Assembly: GCA_016711805.1 (NCBI GenBank)
Contig: JADJSH010000003.1
Location: forward strand, 124,001-188,000
DNA from: Bacteroidota bacterium
Lineage (GTDB): Bacteria > Bacteroidota > Bacteroidia > B-17B0 > Aurantibacillaceae
Reading direction: 5' to 3'
DNA: 64,000 bases
Part shown: piece by piece, positions 18,222 through 26,134 of the stretch
How positions within the stretch are numbered: the stretch's first letter is position 1
How the letters are laid out: each line of letters starts with the position of its first letter
Translations under genes and position numbers: made by a program
The notes under the pieces: generated by a model
The model's database searches: none
The model's input: only the letters and a program-made list of their open reading frames with translations
Told to the model about the DNA's origin: nothing

Positions 18222-19316
18222 ATGAGAGCAACAGAATTATTTGACAGTTACATTTTTGGAGGGTTAAGTGCCGAAGAAAAACAAGAGTTTGAAAATCGAA
18301 TCAAAACTGACTCGGAGTTTGCCAATGCGTTTGATAAACACAAAACCTTAATAGAAGGAATTAATCAGCATGAGCAACGTGCTAACTTAAAACAAATTTT
18401 AGCTACGATTCACCAACAAGAATTTGGTAAAGACGCTAAAATCGTTTCCATAAAACAAGAAGAAAATTTCATTAAAAAGCATGGTAAAACATTTGCAGTT
18501 GCTGCATCTGTAGCTGTAATTGCTGTTATTAGCACGGTAACAATTTTAAGTACTGGTGGGTATTTATTAAAACAACAAAGCAATGCCATCACCGATTTAA
18601 AACGCGATGTTACTGAATTAAAATATTCTCAAGATGCCATTATTGAAGGTATCACGGGTGCTACTAATAAACGTAACAAAAATTATGCTCCAGCAAATAT
18701 TGAGGGAACTGGTTTTGCTTTAAACAACAAAGGTTATTTCATTACAAGTTATCACATGGTTAAAAATGCAGATTCTGTATTTGTAACAAATAGTGTATTA
18801 GATAGAGCTTCTGCAAAATTAGTAGCAAGCGAACCAACTTTAGATATTGCTATTTATAAAATAGATAATATAGACGCCATCAAAGATTTGACTTTTCCTT
18901 TTTCGTTTAAAGATAATACTTCTGAAATTGGCGATAAAATTTTTACATTAGGTTATCCTCGTAGAGATGCAGTTTATGGCGAAGGTGCATTAAGCGCAAT
19001 GACTGGCTTTAATAACGACACAACGATGTACCAAATTTCAATTCCAGTAAATCCAGGTAATAGCGGTGGTCCTTTAATGGACGAACAAGGAAATATTATT
19101 GGTGTGATTCGTGGCAAACAAAGTTCGGCAGAGGCAACTGGTTTTGCGGTTAAGGCCAACTTCATAAAACAAACGATTGAAAAATTAGAAAACGATTCGT
19201 TGAAAAAAGACTTAAGTTTAGTAACCAAACGTTCTAATTTAAAAGGATTGAAACGTAGCGAACAAATTAAAAAAATTCAACCATTTGTATTTAACGTGAT
19301 GGTTTACAAAAAATAA
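18222..19316 (+). CDS. Putative anti-sigma/trypsin-like serine protease fusion
   Basis: 364 residues. Residues about 1-70 resemble the cytoplasmic N-terminus of Bacteroidota anti-sigma factors (FDSYIFGGLSAEEKQEFENR). A single membrane span lies at about 90-113, then a short coiled coil and an S1C/HtrA-like protease domain with no PDZ. The catalytic triad is complete: H178 (SYHMVKNA), D208 (TLDIAIYKI) and S281 (NPGNSGGPLMD). The position 27 bp after an ECF sigma gene suggests that it holds the sigma factor and senses or cleaves something in the periplasm. The anti-sigma role is inferred from context and the weak N-terminal pattern; the protease fold is clear. A perfect bidirectional terminator follows. 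Confidence 0.85.
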   Translation: MRATELFDSYIFGGLSAEEKQEFENRIKTDSEFANAFDKHKTLIEGINQHEQRANLKQILATIHQQEFGKDAKIVSIKQEENFIKKHGKTFAVAASVAVIAVISTVTILSTGGYLLKQQSNAITDLKRDVTELKYSQDAIIEGITGATNKRNKNYAPANIEGTGFALNNKGYFITSYHMVKNADSVFVTNSVLDRASAKLVASEPTLDIAIYKIDNIDAIKDLTFPFSFKDNTSEIGDKIFTLGYPRRDAVYGEGALSAMTGFNNDTTMYQISIPVNPGNSGGPLMDEQGNIIGVIRGKQSSAEATGFAVKANFIKQTIEKLENDSLKKDLSLVTKRSNLKGLKRSEQIKKIQPFVFNVMVYKK

Positions 19317-19333
19317 AACAACATTCACAAAAT

Positions 19334-19369
19334 AAAAAAGCCCTAGTAAATATTTACTAGGGCTTTTTT
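19334..19369. terminator. Bidirectional terminator between convergent genes
   Basis: Perfect 24-bp palindrome (19340-19363, arms GCCCTAGTAAAT and ATTTACTAGGGC) with A6 before and T6 after. It serves both the plus-strand protease gene and the minus-strand plug gene. Confidence 0.93.
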
Positions 19370-19370
19370 A

Positions 19371-20213
19371 TTATCCTTGGTTTTTACTTTGCTCTTCGCG
19401 CTGAAGTTCCTCTTCTATTTCTTTTTTACGAAGCTTTTGTTGCTGAATGGCCTCTTTTTCTCTTTTCACACGTTCTTTGTTTTGTATAATATAATTATGT
19501 CTCATTCGCTGACCTTGCATCATACTAAAATAATCTTTGGTTGTAATGATAATCACCCCACTGGTATTATCACCGTATTGAGCTGGAATTCCACCCGTAA
19601 TAATCGCTAAATTTTCTACAGCTAAAGATGGCACGCCTGAAATGTTGGGAGATTTTACACCATCAATAATAAAAGCCGTTGCATCTCCTCTACCCCCTCT
19701 TACATGAAAATCACCGTTTTGGTCTCTTGTTGCCTCAGAGGTCATATTAACAATAACGCTACCTAAATCACTTCTGTCATATGCCGAGTGCGCTAAATTC
19801 TCTCCAGAAATTTCTTTAATAGCCATAAAGGTATTATCAATTAATGGTTTTCTATACTCAACAATATCAATAACATCGAATGTATTTGGAGCCACGGATT
19901 CATCCAAATAAGTCGTTCTTTCCCCACTTACTTTTACATTAGTTATCTTTTTTGTTTGAGTTTCCGCGCTCTGAATTAGCACATCATAACTACCTGCATT
20001 TAAAGGCTTATAGGTATACATCCCATCAGCATCTGTACTGGTTCCTCCTATCAAAGAGCCACCTTGTAATATTTTAATGGTGGCGCCAATAACTGGCTCA
20101 TGGTCGCTATTTAATATCTGGCCTTTAAGGGTTCCTGTTGAACTTTGTGCTAAAGCCGAAAAGCTACTGATTCCTATCAGAATAGCGGCTAAATTGTGTT
20201 TTAAATTTTTCAT
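19371..20213 (-). CDS. Plug-only TonB-receptor-like protein with carboxypeptidase-regulatory domain
   Basis: 280 residues with a signal peptide (MKNLKHNLAAILIGISSFSALAQ). A CarboxypepD_reg-like beta-sandwich follows (about 27-100; GTLKGQILNSDHEPVIGATIKI), then a TonB-dependent receptor plug domain (about 115-230; SEATRDQNGDFHVRGGRGDATAFIIDGVK). It ends in a charged helical tail (about 240-280; KERVKREKEAIQQQKLRKKE). There is no beta-barrel, so it cannot itself be a channel. It may be a periplasmic adaptor or regulator; its location between two ECF modules suggests a signalling role, but this is inference. It is not an obvious truncation, because the tail is well formed and ends at its own terminator. 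Confidence 0.85.
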   Translation of the reverse strand: MKNLKHNLAAILIGISSFSALAQSSTGTLKGQILNSDHEPVIGATIKILQGGSLIGGTSTDADGMYTYKPLNAGSYDVLIQSAETQTKKITNVKVSGERTTYLDESVAPNTFDVIDIVEYRKPLIDNTFMAIKEISGENLAHSAYDRSDLGSVIVNMTSEATRDQNGDFHVRGGRGDATAFIIDGVKSPNISGVPSLAVENLAIITGGIPAQYGDNTSGVIIITTKDYFSMMQGQRMRHNYIIQNKERVKREKEAIQQQKLRKKEIEEELQREEQSKNQG

Positions 20214-20354
20214 AATTCTTATTTTTAATGGTTAATTATATTTTATTCAGAATGCATTCTTTAACTTTAAGACGTGAAGCATTATTCTTTCCATAAAAAA
20301 TAATGAAAATAAATTTTTATGGAATAGTTAAAGTGGTGCGTCTATTAAACAGAT

Positions 20355-20963
20355 ATGTGGCTTTTTAAGAAAAAAGAATATAGCAGCGACGAAGAATTGT
20401 TGAAACACTATAAGCAAAGTGGCAACAAAGATTTGTTTGCGGACTTATTTAAAAAACACGTGTCGGTTGTATATGGAACTTGTTTGTTTTACTTGCAGGA
20501 TAAAGATGAAGCTCAGGATGCTACTATGCAACTATTTGAAAAGTTGATGCTAGATATAAATAACAGAGAGATTGACAATTTTAAAGGCTGGTTAAGTTTT
20601 GTGGTAAGAAACCATTGTATTTCGATTATCAGAAAGAATAAATCGCAAAGCAAGAATATAAAATCTTATTACGAATTTGAATATGAGGATGCTAATTACG
20701 AAACTGAAGAAAAAATAAATGCCGTAAGCGATGATGTGATGTTAGAAAACATGAAACAATGCTTGCCTAAATTAAAAGAAAATCAACGTCTATGTGTTGA
20801 GTTGTTTTACCTGAACAACAAAAGCTATCAAGATATTGCCAACCAAACTGGATTTACACTGAACGAAATAAAAAGTTACATACAAAATGGTAAACGAAAT
20901 TTGAAGCTGTTATTGGAAAGTGCTTCGACTCCGCTCAGCATGACAAAAAATAAAACTAAATAA
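20355..20963 (+). CDS. ECF-type RNA polymerase sigma factor (second module)
   Basis: 202 residues. Sigma-2 (about 20-90) includes DEAQDATMQLFEKLM and WLSFVVRNHCISIIRKNKSQ. Sigma-4 (about 130-190) carries the helix-turn-helix NKSYQDIANQTGFTLNEIKSYIQNGKRNLKLLL. The next gene begins one base after its stop (20965), so the two are translationally coupled. The extreme C-terminus (ESASTPLSMTKNK) is encoded by a common dispersed repeat (20921-20945), which implies that the natural C-terminus was replaced or extended when the repeat arrived. Confidence 0.88.
   Translation: MWLFKKKEYSSDEELLKHYKQSGNKDLFADLFKKHVSVVYGTCLFYLQDKDEAQDATMQLFEKLMLDINNREIDNFKGWLSFVVRNHCISIIRKNKSQSKNIKSYYEFEYEDANYETEEKINAVSDDVMLENMKQCLPKLKENQRLCVELFYLNNKSYQDIANQTGFTLNEIKSYIQNGKRNLKLLLESASTPLSMTKNKTK
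20921..20945. repeat. Dispersed repeat forming the C-terminal codons of the sigma factor
   Basis: 25-base sequence starting TGCTTCGACTCCGCTCAGC and ending ATGACA, with TGCT/AGCA at its arms. From memory, the complementary form (TGTCATGCTGAGCGGAG...) is a widespread intergenic repeat in Bacteroidota. Here it is inside the reading frame. Confidence 0.6.
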
Positions 20964-20964
20964 A

Positions 20965-22011
20965 ATGCTTAACCCCAAAGACATATCAAACTATAATAAC
21001 CTAAGCAAATCAGAGAAGCAGGCTTTAGAAAAAGACATGCAACACGATGATTTAAGTTATTTGTCATCTCTTGCCTTCGAACAATTTAAAGTTTCTGATT
21101 CAGAAATTACTAAATTAAATAGCTTAATAGACAAAAAAACAGGTAGTAATAATTCTTCATTCAACACCATTTTTATTAGTTTATTATGTGGCTTACTCAT
21201 TGGTATTTCTATCTTCTTTGTGATATTCCAAAAAAGTAAAAATCACCCTTCTGTTTACCAATCTATTGAAGAAGAAGAACAAGCCGCCAAAAAATTAAAC
21301 AACAACATTACAGAAACAGATACCGTTTTTCCTATAATTGAACATAAAGTAGTAGAACACTATAATACCATTGCAGAAAAAATTGAAGAAGAACCAGCTG
21401 CAGAAATGCCAGAAATGTTACCAAGCAAGTCGGTGAGTTTACCTGTTGTCGAAGATAAAGAAGAAGACATTGTGTTTGCCTTTACTCCTAATGCGCCTGT
21501 CGTTTTTATCAGTAATTTAAAGGTGACTAATTACCGCATGTATTATTTTAAACAAAGTGAAGCCATCGATTTATCTATTAATACCGGCGTGTCGGCACAG
21601 TATGGTAGTAAAGCAGATATTGAACGACCGGTAATGAATAGTTCAAATACCTATTTAGCTCACAAAGTCATTGCCCAAGCCATGCGTTTATTTAATTCGA
21701 AACACATTACAAACTGCATAGAAGAATTAGCTATTCTTTATAAATACAATAAAGACGATGCAAACGCTCAGTTTTATTTAGGTATGTGCTACTATCAATT
21801 AAATAAATACGGTATCGCAGAAACCTATTTTCAAAAAAATTTAGATAACGTCAATAATATTTTTCATCAAGAGTCTGAGTTTTACCAAGCGCTATGTTTA
21901 CTTAATTTAAAACAAACAGATGAGGCTTTAAAGCAATTACAGAGAATTGTAAATAATAAAGGGTTTTATAGCGAACGTGCTAAGGAAACGATTCATAAAC
22001 ATTCAAAATAG
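20965..22011 (+). CDS. Single-span membrane protein with C-terminal TPRs, possible anti-sigma factor
   Basis: 348 residues. A cytoplasmic N-terminal helical region (about 1-65), one membrane span (NTIFISLLCGLLIGISIFFV, about 67-89) and a Glu-rich linker are followed by a C-terminal region (about 230-348) with two or three TPR-like helical hairpins (DANAQFYLGMCYYQLNKYG). The gene abuts an ECF sigma gene by one base. That arrangement and the cytosolic-N topology are typical of an anti-sigma factor, but no classic zinc-binding or FecR motif is visible, so the role is inferred. Periplasmic TPRs could sense a protein ligand. Confidence 0.75.
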   Translation: MLNPKDISNYNNLSKSEKQALEKDMQHDDLSYLSSLAFEQFKVSDSEITKLNSLIDKKTGSNNSSFNTIFISLLCGLLIGISIFFVIFQKSKNHPSVYQSIEEEEQAAKKLNNNITETDTVFPIIEHKVVEHYNTIAEKIEEEPAAEMPEMLPSKSVSLPVVEDKEEDIVFAFTPNAPVVFISNLKVTNYRMYYFKQSEAIDLSINTGVSAQYGSKADIERPVMNSSNTYLAHKVIAQAMRLFNSKHITNCIEELAILYKYNKDDANAQFYLGMCYYQLNKYGIAETYFQKNLDNVNNIFHQESEFYQALCLLNLKQTDEALKQLQRIVNNKGFYSERAKETIHKHSK

Positions 22012-22015
22012 TTTT

Positions 22016-22023
22016 TATCTTTG
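22016..22023 (+). promoter_or_regulatory. -7 promoter element TATCTTTG
   Basis: Exact match to TAnnTTTG, 7 bases before the ATG at 22031, suggesting a leaderless or very short leader for the S4-domain gene. It overlaps the end of the preceding gene (stop at 22011). Confidence 0.45.
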
Positions 22024-22030
22024 AGTTGCA

Positions 22031-22414
22031 ATGGATAAAAGCATACGACTAGACAGTTATTTATGGGCCATACGAATGTATAAATCACGTTCGTTGGCAA
22101 GCGATGCTATTAAGGGTAATAAAGTAAAACTAAATGATGAGATTGTGAAAGCAGCTCATATTGTAAAAATTGGAGAACGTTATACCTTATCTTATCCTCA
22201 AGGCGTAAAAAAAATAATTGAAGTGACGGGCATTATCGATAAGCGACAAAGTTTTGAAATTGCCAAAGCCAACTATATTGATCACTCTCCACCTATTGAA
22301 AAACTAGAACGAATGCCATCGGTATTTTTTATGCCCAACATGCAGCGAGACAGAGGCGCTGGCCGTCCTACAAAAAAAGATAAACGAGATATGGATGATT
22401 TTAGAAGGGATTAA
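22031..22414 (+). CDS. S4-domain RNA-binding protein (Hsp15/RqcP-like)
   Basis: 127 residues. The N-terminal S4 domain (about 3-65; IRLDSYLWAIRMYKSRSLASDAIKG...VKLNDEIVKAA) is of the Hsp15/RqcP type, which binds rRNA or stalled large ribosomal subunits carrying nascent chains. A basic C-terminal tail (GAGRPTKKDKRDMDDFRRD) could contact RNA. It is cytosolic. A terminator lies between this gene and convergent pyk. Confidence 0.85.
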   Translation: MDKSIRLDSYLWAIRMYKSRSLASDAIKGNKVKLNDEIVKAAHIVKIGERYTLSYPQGVKKIIEVTGIIDKRQSFEIAKANYIDHSPPIEKLERMPSVFFMPNMQRDRGAGRPTKKDKRDMDDFRRD

Positions 22415-22421
22415 TTATATC

Positions 22422-22450
22422 AAAAAGGGTAGCAAATTGCTACCCTTTTT
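22422..22450. terminator. Bidirectional terminator between S4-domain gene and pyk
   Basis: Near-perfect 14-bp arms AAAAAGGGTAGCAA and TTGCTACCCTTTTT around a single A. Confidence 0.93.
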
Positions 22451-22462
22451 ATTTTTTAATTA

Positions 22463-23893
22463 TTACTGAATATAACTCAGCTTCAACATATTCGTACGAC
22501 CTTTTTCTTTCATTGGCATACTTGCTAAATTAATTACTAAATCATCTGCTCTAACAAAACCACCTTCTTTGATATAGTCTTTTAAGTCTGCAATGGTTTG
22601 ATCGGTGCTTTCATATTTATCATAGTAAAATCCACGAACACCCCACACTAAACTTAAAGCGTTTAATAAAGATTTATTATCCGTAAAAATATAAACGTTT
22701 GCTTTAGGTCGGTGACTACTTAGTTTAAAAGCCGTGTAACCACTATGTGTCATCGAAATAATAGCCGACACATTGGCTTGCTTAGCCATCACACTGGCGT
22801 TATAACAAATACTATCAGTAATATAAGTAACCGTTTTTAATTCAGGCTCGTGTTCTTTATAATAAATACGATCATCGCTTTCTATTTGTGTAATAATACG
22901 ACGCATGTATTCAATTACTTTTACAGGATAACGTCCCACTGAAGTTTCAGCACTTAGCATTACCGCATCCGCTCCATCTAAAACAGCGTTCGCCACATCA
23001 TTTACTTCAGCACGTGTTGGTGTGTACGCTGTAATCATACTCTCCATCATTTGTGTGGCAATAATTACAGGTTTAGAAGCCGCAATACATTTGTTTACAA
23101 TCATTTTTTGTAATAAAGGTACTTGTTCCATTGGCATCTCAACTCCTAAATCTCCACGAGCTACCATCACACCATCAGTCACTTCAATAATTTTATCAAT
23201 CTCTTTAATGGCTTCTGGTTTTTCAATCTTAGCAATTACACGAGCATTTTTTTTCTTTGAACGAATAATATCTTTTAGTTCAACGATATCTGTTACACTT
23301 CTTACAAAGGATAAACCAATCCATTCAAAATCATTTTCTAAGGCAAAATCTAAATCACGTAAATCTTTTAAAGTTAAACATGGTAAAGATATTTTGGTGT
23401 TTGGTAAGTTCACCCCTTTTTTTGAAGATAAAGTTCCACCTGCAATAATAGTACAACGCACTTCATCTTTACGATTGGTTTCAATAACCTTTAACGTAAT
23501 TTTTCCATCATCAATTAATACCAATTCTCCAGCGGCCACATCTTGTGGGAATTGAGGGTAGGTAATAAAAATACGATCAGCAGTTCCTTCACTTTCTTTA
23601 GTTGTAATAATAATTTCCTGACCATTAATTAATTCAACAGCATTATCTTTTACTTTTCCAATACGCAATTTAGGGCCTTGTAAATCTCCTAAAATACCCA
23701 CGTGACGGTTTAATTTTTTATTTAAAATTCTAATGTTATCAATCACATGCTTAATAGGTTCATAATCTCCGTGCGAAAAATTAATACGACAAATATCTAA
23801 TCCTGCATTAAATAATTCTTCTAGTACGGCAATGTTTTCAGTCGATGGACCCATTGTGGCCACAATCTTTGTTTTGTTATAAGTATAGCTCAT
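22463..23893 (-). CDS. pyk: Pyruvate kinase
   Basis: Converts phosphoenolpyruvate and ADP to pyruvate and ATP, the last step of glycolysis, in the cytosol. The start is taken at the Met of MSYTYNKTKIVATMGPS, leaving 476 residues; an earlier in-frame ATG at 23911 would add six non-homologous residues. Motifs: ICRINFSHG, GDLQGPKLRIG, active-site Lys region ARVIAKIEKPEA, VARGDLGVEMP (Mg/substrate) and ATQMMESMITAYTPTRAEVND. The C-terminal regulatory domain is present, so the length is typical. Confidence 0.96.
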   Translation of the reverse strand: MSYTYNKTKIVATMGPSTENIAVLEELFNAGLDICRINFSHGDYEPIKHVIDNIRILNKKLNRHVGILGDLQGPKLRIGKVKDNAVELINGQEIIITTKESEGTADRIFITYPQFPQDVAAGELVLIDDGKITLKVIETNRKDEVRCTIIAGGTLSSKKGVNLPNTKISLPCLTLKDLRDLDFALENDFEWIGLSFVRSVTDIVELKDIIRSKKKNARVIAKIEKPEAIKEIDKIIEVTDGVMVARGDLGVEMPMEQVPLLQKMIVNKCIAASKPVIIATQMMESMITAYTPTRAEVNDVANAVLDGADAVMLSAETSVGRYPVKVIEYMRRIITQIESDDRIYYKEHEPELKTVTYITDSICYNASVMAKQANVSAIISMTHSGYTAFKLSSHRPKANVYIFTDNKSLLNALSLVWGVRGFYYDKYESTDQTIADLKDYIKEGGFVRADDLVINLASMPMKEKGRTNMLKLSYIQ

Positions 23894-23943
23894 AGTGATA
23901 AATTGGTACACGAATGTAACAATTTTGAGTCAAAAAATGGCAT

Positions 23944-23960
23944 TATTAAATCATTATCTA
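23944..23960. repeat. 17-bp direct repeat, left flank of repeat element
   Basis: TATTAAATCATTATCTA, identical to 24192-24208. The two copies flank a 231-bp non-coding element and look like a target-site duplication or recombination footprint. Confidence 0.75.
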
Positions 23961-24191
23961 TTAGGTGAATTTTTCTTCTTTTCTTTTTGCTTGAACAAAA
24001 AGAAACAATCCCGATAGCTATCGGGACAAGGCAATTCGCCAAAACCAACCGCACTATTACCAACGTATGCAGTTGCGTAAGCAAAACTTATCTGCGTGAG
24101 GGATGCAAGCGCAAATCCTTTTGCCTGCATCTTGCAAAAGATTGAAGCGACAGCCCGACCCTCGGGGACACGCCCAAAAAATGAAGGAACC
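23961..24191. mobile_element. 231-bp non-coding interspersed repeat element (MITE/REP-like)
   Basis: GC-richer, non-coding insert between pyk and trmB with exact 17-bp direct repeats on both sides. It contains a 10-bp hairpin TTTCTTTTTG/CAAAAAGAAA (23980-24005) and a perfect palindrome TCCCGATAGCTATCGGGA (24009-24026). The right half ends in a segment (GCGACAGCCCGACC...GGGACACGCCC) of a kind I recall from Bacteroidota intergenic repeats. No transposase or credible reading frame is present. It accounts for most of the 346-bp gap between the two genes. Confidence 0.65.
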
Positions 24192-24208
24192 TATTAAATC
24201 ATTATCTA
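24192..24208. repeat. 17-bp direct repeat, right flank of repeat element
   Basis: Second copy of TATTAAATCATTATCTA. Its end overlaps the first two bases of the trmB promoter-like TAATTTTG. Confidence 0.75.
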
Positions 24209-24214
24209 ATTTTG
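24207..24214 (+). promoter_or_regulatory. -7 promoter element TAATTTTG upstream of trmB
   Basis: Exact match to TAnnTTTG, 25 bases before the trmB ATG. The preceding 17-bp repeat would supply the upstream promoter context. Confidence 0.4.
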
Positions 24215-24239
24215 TACCTTAGCCCTTTTTATTACCATT

Positions 24240-24911
24240 ATGCCTAACAAACTCGAGAAATTTGCCGAACTAAATACCTTTTCTAATACCCTTGCTTTTC
24301 ACCATTTTGACATCCCAAACGGATTTGCTAAAAAAGGAAAGTGGCATGAAGACATGTTTAAAAACCAAAATCCTATTGTGTTGGAGTTAGGTTGCGGACA
24401 AGGTGAATACACTATTGGCTTATCCGAATATAATACTTCTAAAAATTTTATTGGGGTTGACGTTAAAGGAAATCGAATTTGGACAGGCGCCAAAAAAGCG
24501 ATGCAAAATCAAATGGGTCATGTAGCTTTTTTAAGAACGCGTATTGATTTTATTGACCAATGTTTTGCTGAAAACGAAGTGTCTGAAATATGGATCACCT
24601 TTCCTGACCCCCAACCACAAAAAAACAGAGCGCGTAAACGCTTAACTAATCCTGATTTCTTTTTGAATCGTTATAAAAAAATATTAAAGCCTGGTGGATT
24701 AGTTCATTTAAAAACTGACAGTACCTTTTTTTATGAATATACCATGGACGTGATTAAAGAAAGAAAACTAAACTTGCTATTTTCTACAAACGATTTATAT
24801 AAAAACTGTCCGGAAGGAAGAGAAGAGCTAACCCGTATTAAAACTTATTACGAAACTTTATTTACGGGACGAGGCGAAGATATTAAATACTGTTGTTTTC
24901 AATTAGATTAA
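24240..24911 (+). CDS. trmB: tRNA (guanine-N7-)-methyltransferase
   Basis: 223 residues, cytosolic. It methylates N7 of G46 in the tRNA variable loop using S-adenosylmethionine. The SAM-binding site is VLELGCGQGEYTIGL with the acidic strand end NFIGVDVKGNRIW. The family signature ITFPDPQPQKNRARKRLTNPDF and the downstream VHLKTDSTFFYEYTMDVI are both present. Length is typical. The next gene begins one base after its stop. Confidence 0.95.
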   Translation: MPNKLEKFAELNTFSNTLAFHHFDIPNGFAKKGKWHEDMFKNQNPIVLELGCGQGEYTIGLSEYNTSKNFIGVDVKGNRIWTGAKKAMQNQMGHVAFLRTRIDFIDQCFAENEVSEIWITFPDPQPQKNRARKRLTNPDFFLNRYKKILKPGGLVHLKTDSTFFYEYTMDVIKERKLNLLFSTNDLYKNCPEGREELTRIKTYYETLFTGRGEDIKYCCFQLD

Positions 24912-24912
24912 C

Positions 24913-25251
24913 ATGGCGATAAAACGATTACCCCATAAATCGCATTTCTATAACAAGCTCATTAAGAGTATTGCTTTAGGAACCATTTTTTTAGTTGTAT
25001 CCCTAGCTATTGGTGTTGTTGGTTATCACTATTATTTTAATATCACATGGTTAGATAGTTTGGTAAATGCCAGCATGATTTTAACAGGGATGGGGCCTGT
25101 AGATAGAGCAGAAACGGATGGCGCTAAATGGTTTTCTTCTATATACGCCATCTACAGTGGTGTTGCTTTTTTGACGAGCGTTGCTGTAATTTTTGGACCC
25201 ATCGTTCATCGCTTTTTACATCAATTTAAAATAGATGTAGAGGAAGAATAA
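24913..25251 (+). CDS. Small two-span membrane protein, ion-channel-like
   Basis: 112 residues with two membrane spans (about 18-38, IALGTIFLVVSLAIGVVGYHY; about 76-98, IYAIYSGVAFLTSVAVIFG). A re-entrant-looking segment LDSLVNASMILTGMGP lies between them. The order span/pore-loop/span resembles the two-transmembrane K+ channel module, but the TVGYGD selectivity filter is replaced by LTGMGP, so potassium selectivity is doubtful. It is tightly coupled to trmB and followed 49 bp later by lgt. Function unknown. Confidence 0.7.
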   Translation: MAIKRLPHKSHFYNKLIKSIALGTIFLVVSLAIGVVGYHYYFNITWLDSLVNASMILTGMGPVDRAETDGAKWFSSIYAIYSGVAFLTSVAVIFGPIVHRFLHQFKIDVEEE

Positions 25252-25300
25252 TTAAGGAAAATTAACCTCTTTTATAAAATAAAAAACTTAAACTTGTAAG

Positions 25301-26131
25301 ATGCTATCACTTTTTATAAACTGGAATCCAAGTCCAGATATTTTTACAATACCAGGCATTGATTGGCCTGTGCGTTGGTATGGTTTATCATGGGCCATGG
25401 CCTTTATAGGTTGTCATTTTTTTATGAACCGCATTTATAAAGCGGAAGGCAGAACAGAGGCTCAATTAGACGTTTTAACGTTATACATTGTAGTTGCTAC
25501 TGTTTTAGGCGCTCGTCTTGGTCATTGTTTATTTTATGGTTGGGAATATTATTCGCAACACCCACTCGAAATATTAAAAGTATGGGAAGGCGGATTAGCA
25601 AGCCACGGTGGCGGTATTGGGATTTTAATTGGGATGTGGTTATACTGCCGAAAAACAAAAGAAAGTTGGCTTTGGTTATTTGACCGCTTAATTGTAGTGG
25701 TTCCTTTTGCTTCGTTTATGATACGTTTTGGAAATTTAATGAACTCCGAAATTATTGGTGAGCCAACCAATGTGCCTTGGGCTTTTGTGTTTCATCAAGT
25801 AGATGAATTACCTCGTCACCCCACACAATTATATGAAGCCATTTTTTATTTCTTCTTGTTTATTTTATTTTACTGGCTTTGGAAAAACAAACGCAACGAT
25901 TTTGGAAAAGGATTTATGTTTGGGTTATTTTGTGTATTAATGTTCGGCTTCCGTTTTGGTATGGAGTTTATGAAAGAAAATCAAGAAGCGTTTGAAGCTT
26001 CGTTACCAATTAATATGGGACAAATTTTGAGTATTCCTTTTATATTAGTTGGTCTTTATATGATGTACCGTTCTAAACAAGAAAGCAAACACATTAACCC
26101 TAGCGAAGCAGTTGCGCCACAAAACTCTTAA
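25301..26131 (+). CDS. lgt: Prolipoprotein diacylglyceryl transferase
   Basis: 276 residues and about seven membrane spans. It transfers diacylglycerol from phosphatidylglycerol to the lipobox Cys of prolipoproteins at the inner membrane. Recognisable Lgt signatures: IPGIDWPVRWYGLSW, GARLGHCLFYGWEYY, GGLASHGGGIGILIG (catalytic His region), the Lgt signature RFGNLMNSEIIGEP and RHPTQLYEA. Length is typical. The next gene starts 3 bp after its stop. Confidence 0.96.
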   Translation: MLSLFINWNPSPDIFTIPGIDWPVRWYGLSWAMAFIGCHFFMNRIYKAEGRTEAQLDVLTLYIVVATVLGARLGHCLFYGWEYYSQHPLEILKVWEGGLASHGGGIGILIGMWLYCRKTKESWLWLFDRLIVVVPFASFMIRFGNLMNSEIIGEPTNVPWAFVFHQVDELPRHPTQLYEAIFYFFLFILFYWLWKNKRNDFGKGFMFGLFCVLMFGFRFGMEFMKENQEAFEASLPINMGQILSIPFILVGLYMMYRSKQESKHINPSEAVAPQNS

Positions 26132-26134
26132 ACT

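Noticed and set aside
24913..25251. Straight annotation as a potassium channel
   Set aside because: The selectivity filter signature is not present; only the two-span layout is similar.
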